This document shows positions 27,353 through 36,378 of a stretch of DNA of 64,000 bases, piece by piece (the stretch's first letter is position 1; every line of letters begins with the position of its first letter). The stretch covers positions 1 through 64,000 of the forward strand of contig NZ_LMFH01000006.1 of assembly GCF_001427225.1 (NCBI RefSeq). Reading direction: 5' to 3'. The notes below the pieces were generated by a model. The model made no database searches. It was not told the DNA's origin and saw only the letters and a list, made by a program, of their open reading frames with translations. Both the position numbers and the translations under genes were made by a program. The stretch is from Lysobacter sp. Root494 (GTDB taxonomy: Bacteria; Pseudomonadota; Gammaproteobacteria; Xanthomonadales; Xanthomonadaceae).

Positions 27353-28429
27353 TCAGCGCCTGCTGAGCTCATGCACCGCATCGACCAGCACGGCGACATG
27401 TTCGGGCTTCATGTCCGGCGACATGCCGTGACCAAGGTTGAAGACATGGTTCTCGCGTGAACCGCCGTTGCCGTCGCGGTAGCTGTCCAGTGCGCGGCCG
27501 GCTTCGCGGCGGATTGCATCGGGTTCGGCGTACAGCGTGACCGGATCGAGATTGCCCTGGATGGCGACCTTGCCGCCAGCGCGGCGTGCGGCATCGCCGA
27601 GATCGATCGTCCAGTCGACGCCGACCGCTTCGGTACCGCTTGCTGCAAGTTCTTCGACGTACGGCGCATTGCCCTTGCCGAACAGGATCAGCGGTGCACG
27701 TTGCGCGCCTTCGCCGCGTGGCAGTTCCCGGGCAATGCGCTGCAGGTAGCGCAACGAGAATTCGCGATACATCGAGGGCGACAACACGCCGCCCCAGGTG
27801 TCGAACACCTGCAACGCCTGCGCGCCAGCCTGGTGTTGCGCCGCGAGATACGCGATCACCGCGTCGGTGACCACGCCGAGCAGCTTGTGCATCGCTGCCG
27901 GCTCGTTGAGCGCGAGCGACTTCACCTTCGAATAGTTGTCGCTGCCGCCGCCTTCGATCATGTAGCAGGCCAGCGTCCAGGGCGATCCGGAGAAGCCGAT
28001 CAGCGGCACGGAACCATCAAGTTCACGGCGGACCGTGCGCACCGCATCCATCACGTAGCGCAGGTCGGTTTCCATATCCGGCACGCCGAGGCGGTCGATG
28101 TCGGCAGCCGAGCGGATCGGGCGCTCGAACTTCGGACCTTCGCCCTCTGCGAAATACAGGCCCAGGCCCATTGCATCGGGCACGGTGAGGATGTCGGAAA
28201 ACAGGATCGCCGCATCAAGCGGAAAGCGGCGCAGCGGCTGCAACGTGACTTCGCAGGCGAGTTCCGGATTCTTCGCCATCGCCAGGAAGCTGCCGGCCTG
28301 GGCGCGCGTGGCGCGATATTCCGGCAGGTAGCGGCCGGCCTGGCGCATCAGCCAGACGGGCGTGCAGTCGACAGGTTCGCGGCGGAGCGCGCGGAGGAGG
28401 CGGTCGTTCTTGAGTGGAGTGGGGGACAT
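27353..28429 (-). CDS. hemE: uroporphyrinogen decarboxylase
   Basis: HemE removes four carboxyl groups from uroporphyrinogen III to give coproporphyrinogen III in heme synthesis. The 358-residue protein starts at ATG 28429. Motifs include [57 protein letters not shown] and [15 protein letters not shown]. Catalytic Asp and Tyr residues lie in the expected segments. It converges with the sensor kinase gene. The 172 bp between them hold only a 7-bp hairpin (27189-27208) without a T run. Confidence 0.97.
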   Translation of the reverse strand: MSPTPLKNDRLLRALRREPVDCTPVWLMRQAGRYLPEYRATRAQAGSFLAMAKNPELACEVTLQPLRRFPLDAAILFSDILTVPDAMGLGLYFAEGEGPKFERPIRSAADIDRLGVPDMETDLRYVMDAVRTVRRELDGSVPLIGFSGSPWTLACYMIEGGGSDNYSKVKSLALNEPAAMHKLLGVVTDAVIAYLAAQHQAGAQALQVFDTWGGVLSPSMYREFSLRYLQRIARELPRGEGAQRAPLILFGKGNAPYVEELAASGTEAVGVDWTIDLGDAARRAGGKVAIQGNLDPVTLYAEPDAIRREAGRALDSYRDGNGGSRENHVFNLGHGMSPDMKPEHVAVLVDAVHELSRR

Positions 28430-28603
28430 GAGGTCAGCCTTGTTGTTCTTATGTATGTCGGGCACGGCTGGGACGGTTATGGCCGCAGTGCCGGGGAAGC
28501 CCGTCAGTTTGTCATCGTCGGCCGCCGGCGCGGCATCATTTTTCACAATGGATTCGGGTCAACCGCGGGCCTCCCTCTCTGCGCTCGCGATGACGGCAGG
28601 AAA

Positions 28604-28858
28604 CTACTTCGGCGCTTCGACGCCCTGGGCAAACATCAGTTGGAAGCCGCGCTTGAGCTGCTGGTCCCGCGCATGTTCCAGCGCGGCGAGCGCGGCGGAC
28701 TGATCGAGGAAGACCTCGCGCCGTACCGTGCTGCGGCCGCCGATCTGACCGGTTTCACGCACCAGTTCCCAGCCGCCCAGCAGGTCGGGTTGCAGCATCA
28801 GCTGCACGAAGCGCGGGGCTTCGTGGCCTTGGGGTCGTTGTTGCAGGAGCAGGCGCAT
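28604..28858 (-). CDS. WGR-domain miniprotein
   Basis: From ATG 28858 the protein has 84 residues and is nearly all one WGR-like module: FVQLMLQPDLLGGWELVRET, GQIGGRSTVRREVFLD, then ALAALEHARDQQLKRGFQLM. WGR modules are best known from PARP-like proteins and bacterial MolR, where they touch nucleic acids. The signature itself reads TGQIGG here rather than WGRIG, so nucleic-acid binding is only a guess. The gap to hemE (28430-28603, 174 bp) has no clear gene. A longer frame to 28933 is possible. Confidence 0.7.
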   Translation of the reverse strand: MRLLLQQRPQGHEAPRFVQLMLQPDLLGGWELVRETGQIGGRSTVRREVFLDQSAALAALEHARDQQLKRGFQLMFAQGVEAPK

Positions 28859-28985
28859 GGGACGCGCATTGTAAAGGGGCCCCAGGGGATCAGGACGTGC
28901 CAGGCTGAAAAACGCGCCGCCGCGCGTTGTCATGGCGAACTACCGGTCCATCGCTGGAGAGGATCCTCGGGCGTGGCTGCCTCTC

Positions 28986-29008
28986 GTAGCGTGCGCTTTA
29001 CGCACGAC
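28986..29008 (+). repeat. GTAG-headed REP sequence
   Basis: GTAG is followed by CGTGCG (28990-28995), the loop CTTTA and CGCACG (29001-29006). It lies in the 211-bp gap between the WGR gene and aroB, which holds nothing else I recognise. GTAG-headed REPs are an established repeat family in Stenotrophomonas (SMAG elements). Confidence 0.75.
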
Positions 29009-29069
29009 CGTTTGGCGCATCCGGACCATCCATCGTTTGCGCAGCGCACACCGCGGCATGCCGCGACCG

Positions 29070-30206
29070 TCAACGGGCCTCGAGCACCGCGCGGACCGTG
29101 CCTTCATCAACGCCCGCCACTACACGCGCGCTACCCGCGCCATCCCACAGCACGAAGCGCAATCCCTGCGCATCGGCCTTCTTGTCCAGCCTCATGCGGG
29201 CAATCAGGGATTGCGCGTCCAGCCCGCCAGGCACGGCCGTGGGCAGGCCAAATCGTTGCAGCAACGATTCGAGCCGCTCCGCATCTTCAGCAGGCGCGAG
29301 ACCGAGCACCGTCGACAGCCGTGCGGCCAGCACCATGCCGACCGCCACCGCTTCGCCATGATTGAGCGCATCGCGGCCGGTGCCGGCGTATCCCTGCGCG
29401 GCCTCGATCGCGTGGCCGAACGTATGGCCGAAATTGAGCAGGGCGCGATGGCCGCGCTCGTACGGATCGCGCGCGACCACATCGGCCTTGAATTCGCAGG
29501 ATCGCGCGATGGCTTCGGCGAGTGCGGCATCGTCGCGCGCAAGCAGCGCGTCGGCGTGGCGATCGAGCCACGGCAGGAAATCCGCGTCGAAGATGGCGCC
29601 GTACTTGGCGACTTCGGCGAGGCCCGCGCGCAGTTCGCGATCCGGCAGCGTGCGCAGCATCGTGGTATCCGCGACGACCGCGCGGGGCGGATGGAAGGCG
29701 CCGACGAGGTTCTTGCCCTGCGGCAGGTCCACCGCGGTCTTGCCACCGACGGACGAGTCGACCATGGACAGCAAAGTCGTCGGCAGCTGGACGCAGTCGA
29801 TGCCGCGCATCCAGCACGCGGCCGCGAAACCGGCGAGATCCCCGACAACGCCGCCGCCCAGCGCGATGACCACGGCATCGCGCGTGGCGCCGAGCGTGGC
29901 GAGCGCATCGAGGCATTCGCCGAAGCGGGCCAGGGTTTTTTCCTGCTCACCCGCGGGCATCACCCACTGCGCCAGCACCATCTGCGGCTTCGCGGCATGC
30001 AGCAGGGCTTCGACGCGCTCGGCGTACAGCGGTGCGACATGGCTGTCGCTGACGACGAGCGCATGCCGGCCACGCAGCACGTCCCGCAGGCGTTTGGCAT
30101 TGCCCGCGTGCGCAGGGTCCAGCAGCCCAGGACCGATGGTGATCGCGTAAGGCGCATCGCCCGCGACGTCGACGGTGCGAAGCGCATCGGTGTGCAACAG
30201 GTTCAT
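29070..30206 (-). CDS. aroB: 3-dehydroquinate synthase
   Basis: AroB cyclises DAHP to 3-dehydroquinate in the shikimate pathway, using NAD and a metal ion. The 378 residues carry [60 protein letters not shown] and the metal-binding [14 protein letters not shown]. The start at 30206 overlaps the aroK stop by four bases (ATGA), the usual arrangement in gammaproteobacteria and a sign of translational coupling. Confidence 0.97.
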   Translation of the reverse strand: MNLLHTDALRTVDVAGDAPYAITIGPGLLDPAHAGNAKRLRDVLRGRHALVVSDSHVAPLYAERVEALLHAAKPQMVLAQWVMPAGEQEKTLARFGECLDALATLGATRDAVVIALGGGVVGDLAGFAAACWMRGIDCVQLPTTLLSMVDSSVGGKTAVDLPQGKNLVGAFHPPRAVVADTTMLRTLPDRELRAGLAEVAKYGAIFDADFLPWLDRHADALLARDDAALAEAIARSCEFKADVVARDPYERGHRALLNFGHTFGHAIEAAQGYAGTGRDALNHGEAVAVGMVLAARLSTVLGLAPAEDAERLESLLQRFGLPTAVPGGLDAQSLIARMRLDKKADAQGLRFVLWDGAGSARVVAGVDEGTVRAVLEAR

Positions 30207-30745
30207 GCGGCAGCTCCGAGGCGTTGCCAGTGGCGGGCGAGCAGGTCGGCCAGTCGCGCGGAAGCAGAGTCGATGTCGAGATCGTCCGCATCGAAGGCCA
30301 GGTCCGCGACCTGCGCATACAGCGGCGTGCGAATCGCAGCGAGTTGGCGCAGCACCTGTTCGCGATCCGGGCGCGCGAGCAGCGGGCGCGTGTGATCGTG
30401 TGCAAGCCGCGCGAGTTGCTGCCCGACGCTGGCCTGCAAATGCACGACGAAACCGCGTTCGCGCAGCAACGCACGATTGTCGCCATCGAGCACCGCGCCA
30501 CCGCCGGTGGACAACACGATGCCGTCTTCCTGCAGCAGGCGCGCCAGCACCGCGCTCTCGCGCCCACGGAAGCCGGCTTCGCCTTCACGTTCGAAAAGCT
30601 CCACCACGGTCGCGTTGCTCTCGCGCTCGATTTCCCGGTCCGCATCCACCAGGCGCAGGCCGAAGCGCGCGGCCAGGCGCTGGCCAATGCTGGTTTTACC
30701 GGCGCCCATGGGGCCGACGAGGATCAGGTTGCTGGCCGGATTCAT
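30203..30745 (-). CDS. aroK: shikimate kinase
   Basis: The enzyme phosphorylates shikimate at O3. The 180 residues from ATG 30745 contain the P-loop [17 protein letters not shown], the shikimate-binding [14 protein letters not shown]-type segment (here [16 protein letters not shown]), the ISTGGG-type loop ([10 protein letters not shown]) and the lid arginine region [14 protein letters not shown]. The start is set by homology: an earlier in-frame opening has no family support. A TACAAT hexamer lies 7 nt before the ATG, so the transcript may begin at the start codon itself. aroB follows with a 4-bp overlap. Confidence 0.96.
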   Translation of the reverse strand: MNPASNLILVGPMGAGKTSIGQRLAARFGLRLVDADREIERESNATVVELFEREGEAGFRGRESAVLARLLQEDGIVLSTGGGAVLDGDNRALLRERGFVVHLQASVGQQLARLAHDHTRPLLARPDREQVLRQLAAIRTPLYAQVADLAFDADDLDIDSASARLADLLARHWQRLGAAA

Positions 30746-30752
30746 GGCTTCG

Positions 30753-30758
30753 ATTGTA
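30753..30758 (-). promoter_or_regulatory. -10-like element 7 nt before aroK (possible leaderless promoter)
   Basis: The minus strand reads TACAAT, then CGAAGCC, then the ATG of aroK. Transcription from this hexamer would begin at or within a base or two of the start codon. A good -35 hexamer is not visible at the standard distance. Confidence 0.5.
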
Positions 30759-30842
30759 GCCGCGGTCTTAACAAATCGCGGCGTAGCTTCGGGTTTCCGC
30801 GTCTCCGCATTCCGCGGCGCACGGCACTCCAGGGAGAAGACC

Positions 30843-31046
30843 ATGTCCGTAGCCAAGATCATCGAACTCAATGCCGCCTCGAAGACCAGCATGGAAGACG
30901 CGGTGAAAGCCGGCCTGAAGAAATGCGCCGAGTCGGTCAAGAACATCAAGGGCGCATGGGTCAACGAGATCAAGGTGGTCACCGATGACGGCGGCAACGT
31001 GGTCGAGTGGCGCGTCAACCTGCGCGTGAGTTTCGTGGTCGAGTAG
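30843..31046 (+). CDS. dodecin family flavin-binding protein
   Basis: The 67-residue protein matches dodecins from end to end: [20 protein letters not shown], then [20 protein letters not shown] and [12 protein letters not shown]. Dodecins form hollow 12-mers that store riboflavin or FMN in the cytoplasm and limit light-driven oxidation. The flavin-stacking tryptophan is present in [19 protein letters not shown] ribosome-binding site precedes the ATG. It stands alone, divergent from aroK and 91 bp before pdxH. Confidence 0.95.
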   Translation: MSVAKIIELNAASKTSMEDAVKAGLKKCAESVKNIKGAWVNEIKVVTDDGGNVVEWRVNLRVSFVVE

Positions 31047-31125
31047 GGCGGCATTGCGGGACAACGGCCGCCGTTACGCGGCGGTTGCGCAGGGCCGGTG
31101 GGCGCGTCTCCACTGGCCCGCCCTT

Positions 31126-31131
31126 TACAAT
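31126..31131 (+). promoter_or_regulatory. -10-like element 6 nt before pdxH (possible leaderless promoter)
   Basis: TACAAT, then GGCGGC, then the ATG of pdxH. The GGCGGC could act as a poor ribosome-binding site, but the spacing of the hexamer to the start codon matches that of yqgE and the glycosyltransferase gene. Confidence 0.5.
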
Positions 31132-31137
31132 GGCGGC

Positions 31138-31740
31138 ATGACGACCGCCGCTCTCTACGCCGAAGCACTCGCCACCTTCGACCAGCTCTTCGACGAAGCC
31201 GCGCCTGCGGGCGAGCCCGACCGCACGGCAATGACCGTCGCCACCGCCACGCTCGACGCACGGCCTTCGGCGCGGATCGTGCTGCTCAAGGCCCACGACG
31301 CGCGCGGCTTCGTCTTCTACACCCATCTCGATGGCCGCAAGGGCCGCGAACTCCAGGCCAATCCGCACGCCGCGCTGCTGTTCCACTGGCCGCGCGTGCG
31401 CAATGGCGTGCAGGTGCGCATCGAGGGTGCCGTCGAAATCGTCGGCGACGCCGAGGCCGACAGCTACTTTGCCAGCCGTCCGCGCGGCAGCCAGCTCGGT
31501 GCATGGGCGTCGAAGCAGTCCGAGACGCTCGAATCGCGCGAAACCTTCGACGAACGAGTGCACAAAGCCGAAACGGAATTCGAAGGCCGCGACGTCCCGC
31601 GCCCACCACGCTGGAGCGGGCTGCGCGTGAAACCGGAACGGATCGAATTCTGGTTCGGTGCGGAATTCCGCCTGCACGAGCGTTGGTTGTACGAGCGCAA
31701 TCGCGCGGGCGAATGGACCAAGCGGATGTTGTATCCGTGA
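31138..31740 (+). CDS. pdxH: pyridoxamine 5'-phosphate oxidase
   Basis: PdxH oxidises pyridoxine or pyridoxamine 5'-phosphate to PLP with FMN and oxygen. The 200 residues start at ATG 31138. FMN- and substrate-binding segments are recognisable: [58 protein letters not shown] and the C-terminal [20 protein letters not shown]. The final YP is conserved. The GTG start of the acetyltransferase gene overlaps its stop (GTGA), so at least these two are coupled. Confidence 0.97.
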   Translation: MTTAALYAEALATFDQLFDEAAPAGEPDRTAMTVATATLDARPSARIVLLKAHDARGFVFYTHLDGRKGRELQANPHAALLFHWPRVRNGVQVRIEGAVEIVGDAEADSYFASRPRGSQLGAWASKQSETLESRETFDERVHKAETEFEGRDVPRPPRWSGLRVKPERIEFWFGAEFRLHERWLYERNRAGEWTKRMLYP

Positions 31741-32198
31741 CATCGCGATGGCAGGTCCGCCGCGCTGCTGAAGCCGATGTCGGCGCGTGGGCCGAACTGC
31801 GCGCCGCCTTGTGGCCGGAAGACGATGCGGCGTCGCATGCCGTCGAACTCCGCCGCGTCCTGGCGCAGCCGTGCGGGACGATTGGTTTCCTGGCCATCGA
31901 CGCGGATGGCCGCGCATGCGGTTTCGCCGAGGCCGCGTTGCGCCGCGACTACGTGAACGGCACCGGGAGCTCTCCGGTGGGTTTCCTCGAGGGCTGGTAC
32001 GTCGTTCCCGAAGCACGGGGCCGAGGTGCCGGTCGTGCGCTGGTTGCCGCCGTCGAACAGTGGACCCGCGAGCAGGGGTGTGCCGAACTGGCTTCCGACG
32101 TGCTGCTCGACAATCAGCCCGGCCATCGCGCGCATGTCGCCTGCGGTTTCGAGGAAACCGAACGCGTGGTGTATTTCCGCAAGCATCTTTCCGGTTGA
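31737..32198 (+). CDS. GNAT acetyltransferase, AAC(6')-Iz-like aminoglycoside N-acetyltransferase
   Basis: The 153-residue GNAT protein starts at a GTG inside the pdxH stop codon. It has the AAC(6') hallmarks: [14 protein letters not shown] near the N terminus, [20 protein letters not shown] in the middle, the acetyl-CoA loop [14 protein letters not shown] and the end [16 protein letters not shown]. From memory these segments are very close to the intrinsic AAC(6')-Iz of Stenotrophomonas maltophilia, which acetylates tobramycin and amikacin. Activity on drugs is inferred; coupling to pdxH suggests a native chromosomal gene rather than an acquired one. Confidence 0.85.
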   Translation: MTSRWQVRRAAEADVGAWAELRAALWPEDDAASHAVELRRVLAQPCGTIGFLAIDADGRACGFAEAALRRDYVNGTGSSPVGFLEGWYVVPEARGRGAGRALVAAVEQWTREQGCAELASDVLLDNQPGHRAHVACGFEETERVVYFRKHLSG

Positions 32199-32201
32199 GC
32201 C

Positions 32202-32990
32202 ATGGGCCCGCAACGCATCGTCTGCCTCACCGAAGAACCCACCGAAGTGCTGTACGCGCTCGGTGAGCAGCATCGCATCGTGGGTATCAGCGGGTTCACG
32301 GTCCGGCCTGCAATCGCGCGCAAGGAAAAGCCGAAAGTCAGTGCATTCACGTCGGCGAAGATCGACGAGATCCTGAAGCTCAAGCCCGACTTCGTGATCG
32401 GCTTCTCCGACATCCAGGCCGACATCGCCGCCGAGCTGATCCGCCGTGGCGTCGAGGTCTGGATCAGCAACCACCGGTCGGTTGAAGAGATCCTCGACTA
32501 TGTGCGCCGTCTTGGCGCGCTCGTGGGCGCGGTGGACAAGGCGAATGCCTATGCCGACGAGCTGCAGCGCGGACTTGCCGACATCGGGCGCGCCGCCGCC
32601 AGCCTGCCGCGCCGGCCGAAGGTCTACTTCGAGGAATGGGACGAGCCGTTGATCACGGGTATCCGTTGGGTGGCCGAGCTGATCCGCATCGCTGGAGGCG
32701 ACGACGTTTTCCCGGAACGCGCGACCGAGTCGTTGGCGAAGCAGCGGATTCTCGAGGACGGCAGCGAGGTGGTGCGGCGCGCGCCCGACATCGTGTTGGG
32801 ATCATGGTGCGGCAAGAAGTTCCGCCCGGAAAAAGTCGCCGCACGCCCCGGTTGGGACGCCATTCCGGCCGTGCGCGATGGCGAGCTGCATGAAATCAAG
32901 TCGCCGATCATTCTCCAGCCCGGTCCCGCGGCGCTGACCGAAGGCGTGAGCGAGATCGCCCGCATCATCCGGGCCTGGGCCAACGCCTGA
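32202..32990 (+). CDS. BtuF-like cobalamin-binding/ABC substrate-binding-fold protein without signal peptide
   Basis: The 262-residue protein has the helical-backbone binding fold used for cobalamin and iron chelates: RIVCLTEEPTEVLYALGEQH, SAFTSAKIDEILKLKPDFVI, GIRWVAELIRIAGGDDVFPE and a C-terminal SPIILQPGPAALTEGVSEIA. The protein begins directly with the first strand and no secretion signal, and the acetyltransferase stop lies 3 bp upstream, so no longer start is possible without overlap. It is probably cytoplasmic, unlike classical BtuF. No permease or ATPase is nearby. The ligand is unknown. Confidence 0.8.
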   Translation: MGPQRIVCLTEEPTEVLYALGEQHRIVGISGFTVRPAIARKEKPKVSAFTSAKIDEILKLKPDFVIGFSDIQADIAAELIRRGVEVWISNHRSVEEILDYVRRLGALVGAVDKANAYADELQRGLADIGRAAASLPRRPKVYFEEWDEPLITGIRWVAELIRIAGGDDVFPERATESLAKQRILEDGSEVVRRAPDIVLGSWCGKKFRPEKVAARPGWDAIPAVRDGELHEIKSPIILQPGPAALTEGVSEIARIIRAWANA

Positions 32991-32994
32991 AGTT

Positions 32995-33492
32995 TCAGTG
33001 CGGATAGAACTCGCGACTGAATTGCATCGTCGATCTCGCGCCGCCTTCGCGCACGATGCTGATGTCGAATCGCAGGGTATCCGGCAAGCTCGTTTCCACC
33101 GTGCCGACGTAATCGAGCAGAGCCTGCCCTGGGCCTGTCGACGGGTCGCCGCTGCGCAGTTCCCGCAGCGTGACCGGTTGCCGCTGCCCGCTGAGGTTGG
33201 TGACGGTTGCGGTGATGTCGGCGGGCAGGGCGATTTCCTGCGCATCGGATCCCTGGCGGACACCGACCAGCAGCATGACGGTACGGTCGTCGCGTGCGAT
33301 GCCGTACTGGCGGGCGACTTCCGCCGCGAGCGTCGAGGTCTGCAGTGCGGTCGCGCGAATGGTGATGTCGCCGATGCGGCTGACGGTTTCCTGCTGGGTG
33401 GCAGGCGCAGTGGGCGCGGGCGTCGGCGCACTTCCGCCACCGCAGCCGCACAGCACCAGGAGACAGGAAGTCGCGATCAGGATCCGGAACAT
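32995..33492 (-). CDS. DUF4426 lipoprotein
   Basis: The 165-residue protein starts with a signal peptide and lipobox (LLVLCGCGGG; the lipidated cysteine is probably Cys17). A low-complexity linker of A, P and T follows. The globular part (about 40-165) has EVARQYGIARDDRTVMLLVG, PADITATVTNLSGQRQPVTL and RFDISIVREGGARSTMQFSR, the pattern of DUF4426. The function of the domain is not known. The gene converges on the BtuF-like gene (4 bp apart) and follows proC by 8 bp on the same strand, so it is probably co-transcribed with proC. Confidence 0.8.
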   Translation of the reverse strand: MFRILIATSCLLVLCGCGGGSAPTPAPTAPATQQETVSRIGDITIRATALQTSTLAAEVARQYGIARDDRTVMLLVGVRQGSDAQEIALPADITATVTNLSGQRQPVTLRELRSGDPSTGPGQALLDYVGTVETSLPDTLRFDISIVREGGARSTMQFSREFYPH

Positions 33493-33500
33493 GGCGTGCC

Positions 33501-34337
33501 TCAGTCGTTGGCGGCCGAAAGCTGGCGTCCACGCTCAGTGGCAGCGTGAATCGCGTGCAGGACGAGATCGGCGAAGCCGCCAGCTTCGAACTGTTCGATC
33601 GCCGCCTGCGTGGTGCCGCCCGGGGAAGTCACCCGACGCCGCAGTTCGGAGGGCATCTCGTCGTTCTCGACCAGCATGCGCGCGGCGCCCAGGATCGTGT
33701 GCTGCACCAGGGTACGCGCTGCCTCGCTCGAGAGGCCCTCGGCTTCGGCCGCCGACTGCATTGCCTCGGCGAGGAGAAATACGTAGGCCGGGCCACTGCC
33801 GGACACTGCGGTCACTGCATCCATCGACGGTTCGTCCTCGATCCACACGTTCCGGCCCGCGGCTTCCAGCAGGTCCGCGGCTTGTTCGCGTTGCGCGGCA
33901 TCGACGCGGCCGTTGGCGAACAGGCCGGTCACGCCGGCGCCGAGCAGGGCCGGCGTGTTCGGCATGGTGCGAACCACGGCGAGACTGCCTCCCAGCCACC
34001 GCTCGAGCTGCGCAGCGGTGATGCCGGCGGCAATGGAAACGATCAGAGGGCGAGTCGCCTGTGCCGCCGGGGCCAGCGCTTCGCAGACGGCGCGCATGAC
34101 CTGCGGCTTCACGGCCAGCACCCAGGTGGTGGCGTTCGCCGCTGCCGTCGCGTTGTCGGCGAAGACATGGACGCCGAAATCGCGCGTCAACGAGCCACGC
34201 AGTTCCGCCATCGGTTCGGCCACCCGGATCGATGAAGCGGGTACGCCGCGCGCCACCAGTCCACCGATCAGGCTGCGGGCCATGTTGCCGCCGCCAATGA
34301 AGGCGACGGGACCGGATGCGAAGGAGTTTGCGGTCAT
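33501..34337 (-). CDS. proC: pyrroline-5-carboxylate reductase
   Basis: ProC catalyses the last step of proline synthesis. From ATG 34337 it has 278 residues; an extension to 34373 is not supported. The Rossmann motif is VAFIGGGNMARSLIGGLVAR (about residues 10-29). The dimerisation and active-site part carries TAVSGSGPAYVFLLAEAMQS and MPSELRRRVTSPGGTTQAAI, both diagnostic. It lies between yggS and the DUF4426 gene, all on the minus strand; yggS-proC is a common bacterial pairing. Confidence 0.97.
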   Translation of the reverse strand: MTANSFASGPVAFIGGGNMARSLIGGLVARGVPASSIRVAEPMAELRGSLTRDFGVHVFADNATAAANATTWVLAVKPQVMRAVCEALAPAAQATRPLIVSIAAGITAAQLERWLGGSLAVVRTMPNTPALLGAGVTGLFANGRVDAAQREQAADLLEAAGRNVWIEDEPSMDAVTAVSGSGPAYVFLLAEAMQSAAEAEGLSSEAARTLVQHTILGAARMLVENDEMPSELRRRVTSPGGTTQAAIEQFEAGGFADLVLHAIHAATERGRQLSAAND

Positions 34338-34439
34338 CGGCGCGGATGAATCATTCAGTGGAAGTCGGGGCATCGTAGCTCGCGCGGCAGGGGCTCGCGA
34401 AGCTGCTGCGTCCGAGCCCGTTGTTCAGGTGGGGAATGC

Positions 34440-35120
34440 TCAGTTCTTGCGGGGACGCGCGCCGAACAGTGCCGTCCCCACGCGCACCAGGGTCGCGCCT
34501 TCGGCGATGGCGATCTCGAGATCGTCGCTCATGCCCATCGACAGCGTATCGACGTGCGTATGCGCCGCCGCAAGCGAATCGAATAATTCACGCGCGCGCC
34601 GGAAGGCGGGCCGCCGTGCTTCGACGTCCGCATGTGGCGAGGGGATCACCATCAGTCCGCGAAGCATCAGATTGGACTGCGCGGCGATCAGCGCGGCCAG
34701 CATTGCGACTTCGTCCGGCCGGCAGCCGTGTTTGCTGGCTTCATCGTCGATGTTCACCTGAATGAGCACATTCAGCGGAGATCGCCTCGCCTCCCGGTAC
34801 TTCGCCAAGGCGTGCACGAGCCGCTCGCGATCCACGGTCTGCACCCAATCGAAGCGTGAAGCCGCTTCCTTCGCCTTGTTCGACTGAAGATGGCCGATCA
34901 GATGCCATTCCAGCCCGATATGCGCGAGCGAGGCCTGCTTGGCTGCCGCCTCCTGGACGTAGTTTTCGCCGAACGCGCGCTGCCCGAGGCCCGCCAACGT
35001 GGCCACGGCATCCGCAGGCTGGGTCTTGCTGACCGCCAACAGCCGTGGGACTGGCCGCCCCGCTGCTTGGGCTGCGTTTTCTAAACGGTGCAGGATCTCT
35101 TGCAGGGCGTGCGTGAGCAC
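34440..35120 (-). CDS. yggS: YggS family PLP homeostasis protein
   Basis: YggS/PROSC proteins are single-domain fold-type III PLP binders that buffer PLP and affect amino-acid pools. The 226 residues begin at a GTG. Motifs include RLLAVSKTQPADAV with the PLP lysine, FGENYVQEAAAK, LEWHLIGHLQSNKAKEAA and SMGMSDDLEIAIAEGATLVR followed by VGTALFG. No ribosome-binding site is evident before the GTG. The 3' end is 102 bp from proC. It is divergent from pilT. Confidence 0.95.
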   Translation of the reverse strand: MLTHALQEILHRLENAAQAAGRPVPRLLAVSKTQPADAVATLAGLGQRAFGENYVQEAAAKQASLAHIGLEWHLIGHLQSNKAKEAASRFDWVQTVDRERLVHALAKYREARRSPLNVLIQVNIDDEASKHGCRPDEVAMLAALIAAQSNLMLRGLMVIPSPHADVEARRPAFRRARELFDSLAAAHTHVDTLSMGMSDDLEIAIAEGATLVRVGTALFGARPRKN

Positions 35121-35189
35121 GTTCGCAGTTCTCGGGTAGGGCCCGGAAAAGGGCTCGAAAGGGCTGGTTTTTTGGTGCAGGCTGGGGGC

Positions 35190-35195
35190 TATACT
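35190..35195 (+). promoter_or_regulatory. candidate -10 element for pilT
   Basis: TATACT is the best sigma-70 -10 match in the 169-bp yggS-pilT gap. A T-rich stretch (GTTTTT, 35167-35172) lies at -35 distance but is a poor match. A start here would give a leader of nearly 90 nt. Confidence 0.4.
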
Positions 35196-35289
35196 GCCTC
35201 ACGGGGCATAAGCGTTCCAGCATTCTGCCGGTACGTAGCAACATCATCATTCCGGTTTACCGGACCACTTGCAGTGCAGGGGAGCACGC

Positions 35290-36327
35290 ATGGATATCGC
35301 CGAACTGTTGGCGTTCTCGGTCAAGAACAAGGCGTCGGACCTGCACCTGTCGGCAGGCCTGCCACCGATGATCCGCGTGGACGGCGACGTTCGCCGAATC
35401 AACATTCCGGCACTGGACCACAAACAGGTCCACGCGCTCGTGTACGACATCATGTCGGACAAGCAGCGGCGCGACTACGAAGAATTCCTCGAAGTCGACT
35501 TCTCGTTCGAGATCCCCGGCCTGGCGCGCTTTCGCGTCAACGCGTTCAACCAGAACCGCGGTGCCGGTGCGGTGTTCCGTACCATTCCTTCCGAAGTGCT
35601 CACCCTGGACGACCTGGGTTGCCCGCGCATCTTCAAGGAACTGATCGACCAGCCGCAGGGCCTGATCCTGGTAACCGGCCCGACCGGCTCGGGCAAGTCG
35701 ACCACGCTGGCGGCGATGCTCGACCACATCAACAAGAGCGAATACGCGCACATCCTCTCCGTCGAGGACCCGATCGAATTCGTCCACACTTCGCAGAAGT
35801 GCCTGATCAACCAGCGCGAAGTGCACCGCGACACGCACGGCTTCAACGAGGCGCTGCGCTCGGCGCTGCGCGAAGACCCCGACTACATCCTCGTCGGCGA
35901 ATTGCGCGACCTGGAAACCATCCGCCTGGCGCTGACCGCCGCGGAAACCGGCCACCTCGTGTTCGCAACCGTGCATACCTCGTCGGCCGCGAAGACCATC
36001 GACCGCATCATCGACGTGTTCCCCGCCGGCGAAAAGCCGATGGTCCGCTCGATGCTGTCCGAATCGCTGCGCGCCGTGATCTCGCAGGCGCTGCTGAAGA
36101 AGGTCGGCGGCGGCCGTACCGCGGCCTGGGAAATCATGGTCGGCATTCCAGCGATCCGTAACCTGATCCGCGAGGACAAGGTGGCGCAGATGTACTCGTC
36201 GATCCAGACCGGCCAGCAGTACGGAATGATGACCCTCGACCAGCACCTGCAGGACCTGGTCAAGCGCGGCCTGATCCTGAAGCCGCAGGCCCGCATGTAC
36301 GCCAAGGACAAGCGGTTGTTCGACTGA
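35290..36327 (+). CDS. pilT: type IV pilus retraction ATPase PilT
   Basis: PilT is the hexameric motor that retracts type IV pili and drives twitching. From ATG 35290 (AGGGGAG upstream) it has 345 residues. It carries the N-terminal PAS-like part, Walker A LVTGPTGSGKSTTLAAML, the Asp box around SVEDPIEFVHTSQKCLINQ, Walker B-like YILVGELRDLETIRLALTAA and the His box GHLVFATVHTSSAAKTIDRI. The C-terminal AIRNLIREDKVAQMYSSIQT is also as expected. pilU follows 51 bp downstream. Confidence 0.98.
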   Translation: MDIAELLAFSVKNKASDLHLSAGLPPMIRVDGDVRRINIPALDHKQVHALVYDIMSDKQRRDYEEFLEVDFSFEIPGLARFRVNAFNQNRGAGAVFRTIPSEVLTLDDLGCPRIFKELIDQPQGLILVTGPTGSGKSTTLAAMLDHINKSEYAHILSVEDPIEFVHTSQKCLINQREVHRDTHGFNEALRSALREDPDYILVGELRDLETIRLALTAAETGHLVFATVHTSSAAKTIDRIIDVFPAGEKPMVRSMLSESLRAVISQALLKKVGGGRTAAWEIMVGIPAIRNLIREDKVAQMYSSIQTGQQYGMMTLDQHLQDLVKRGLILKPQARMYAKDKRLFD

Positions 36328-36378
36328 TCGCCCGATCAGCATGAAACACAGCAGAACACCTCCGCAGGGAGCTAACGC

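Noticed and set aside
35121-35289. Sigma-54 promoter before pilT
   Set aside because: The sequence around 35165-35180 has TGG and GCA but does not match the TGGCAC-N5-TTGCA spacing. A sigma-70 -10 element is a better fit.
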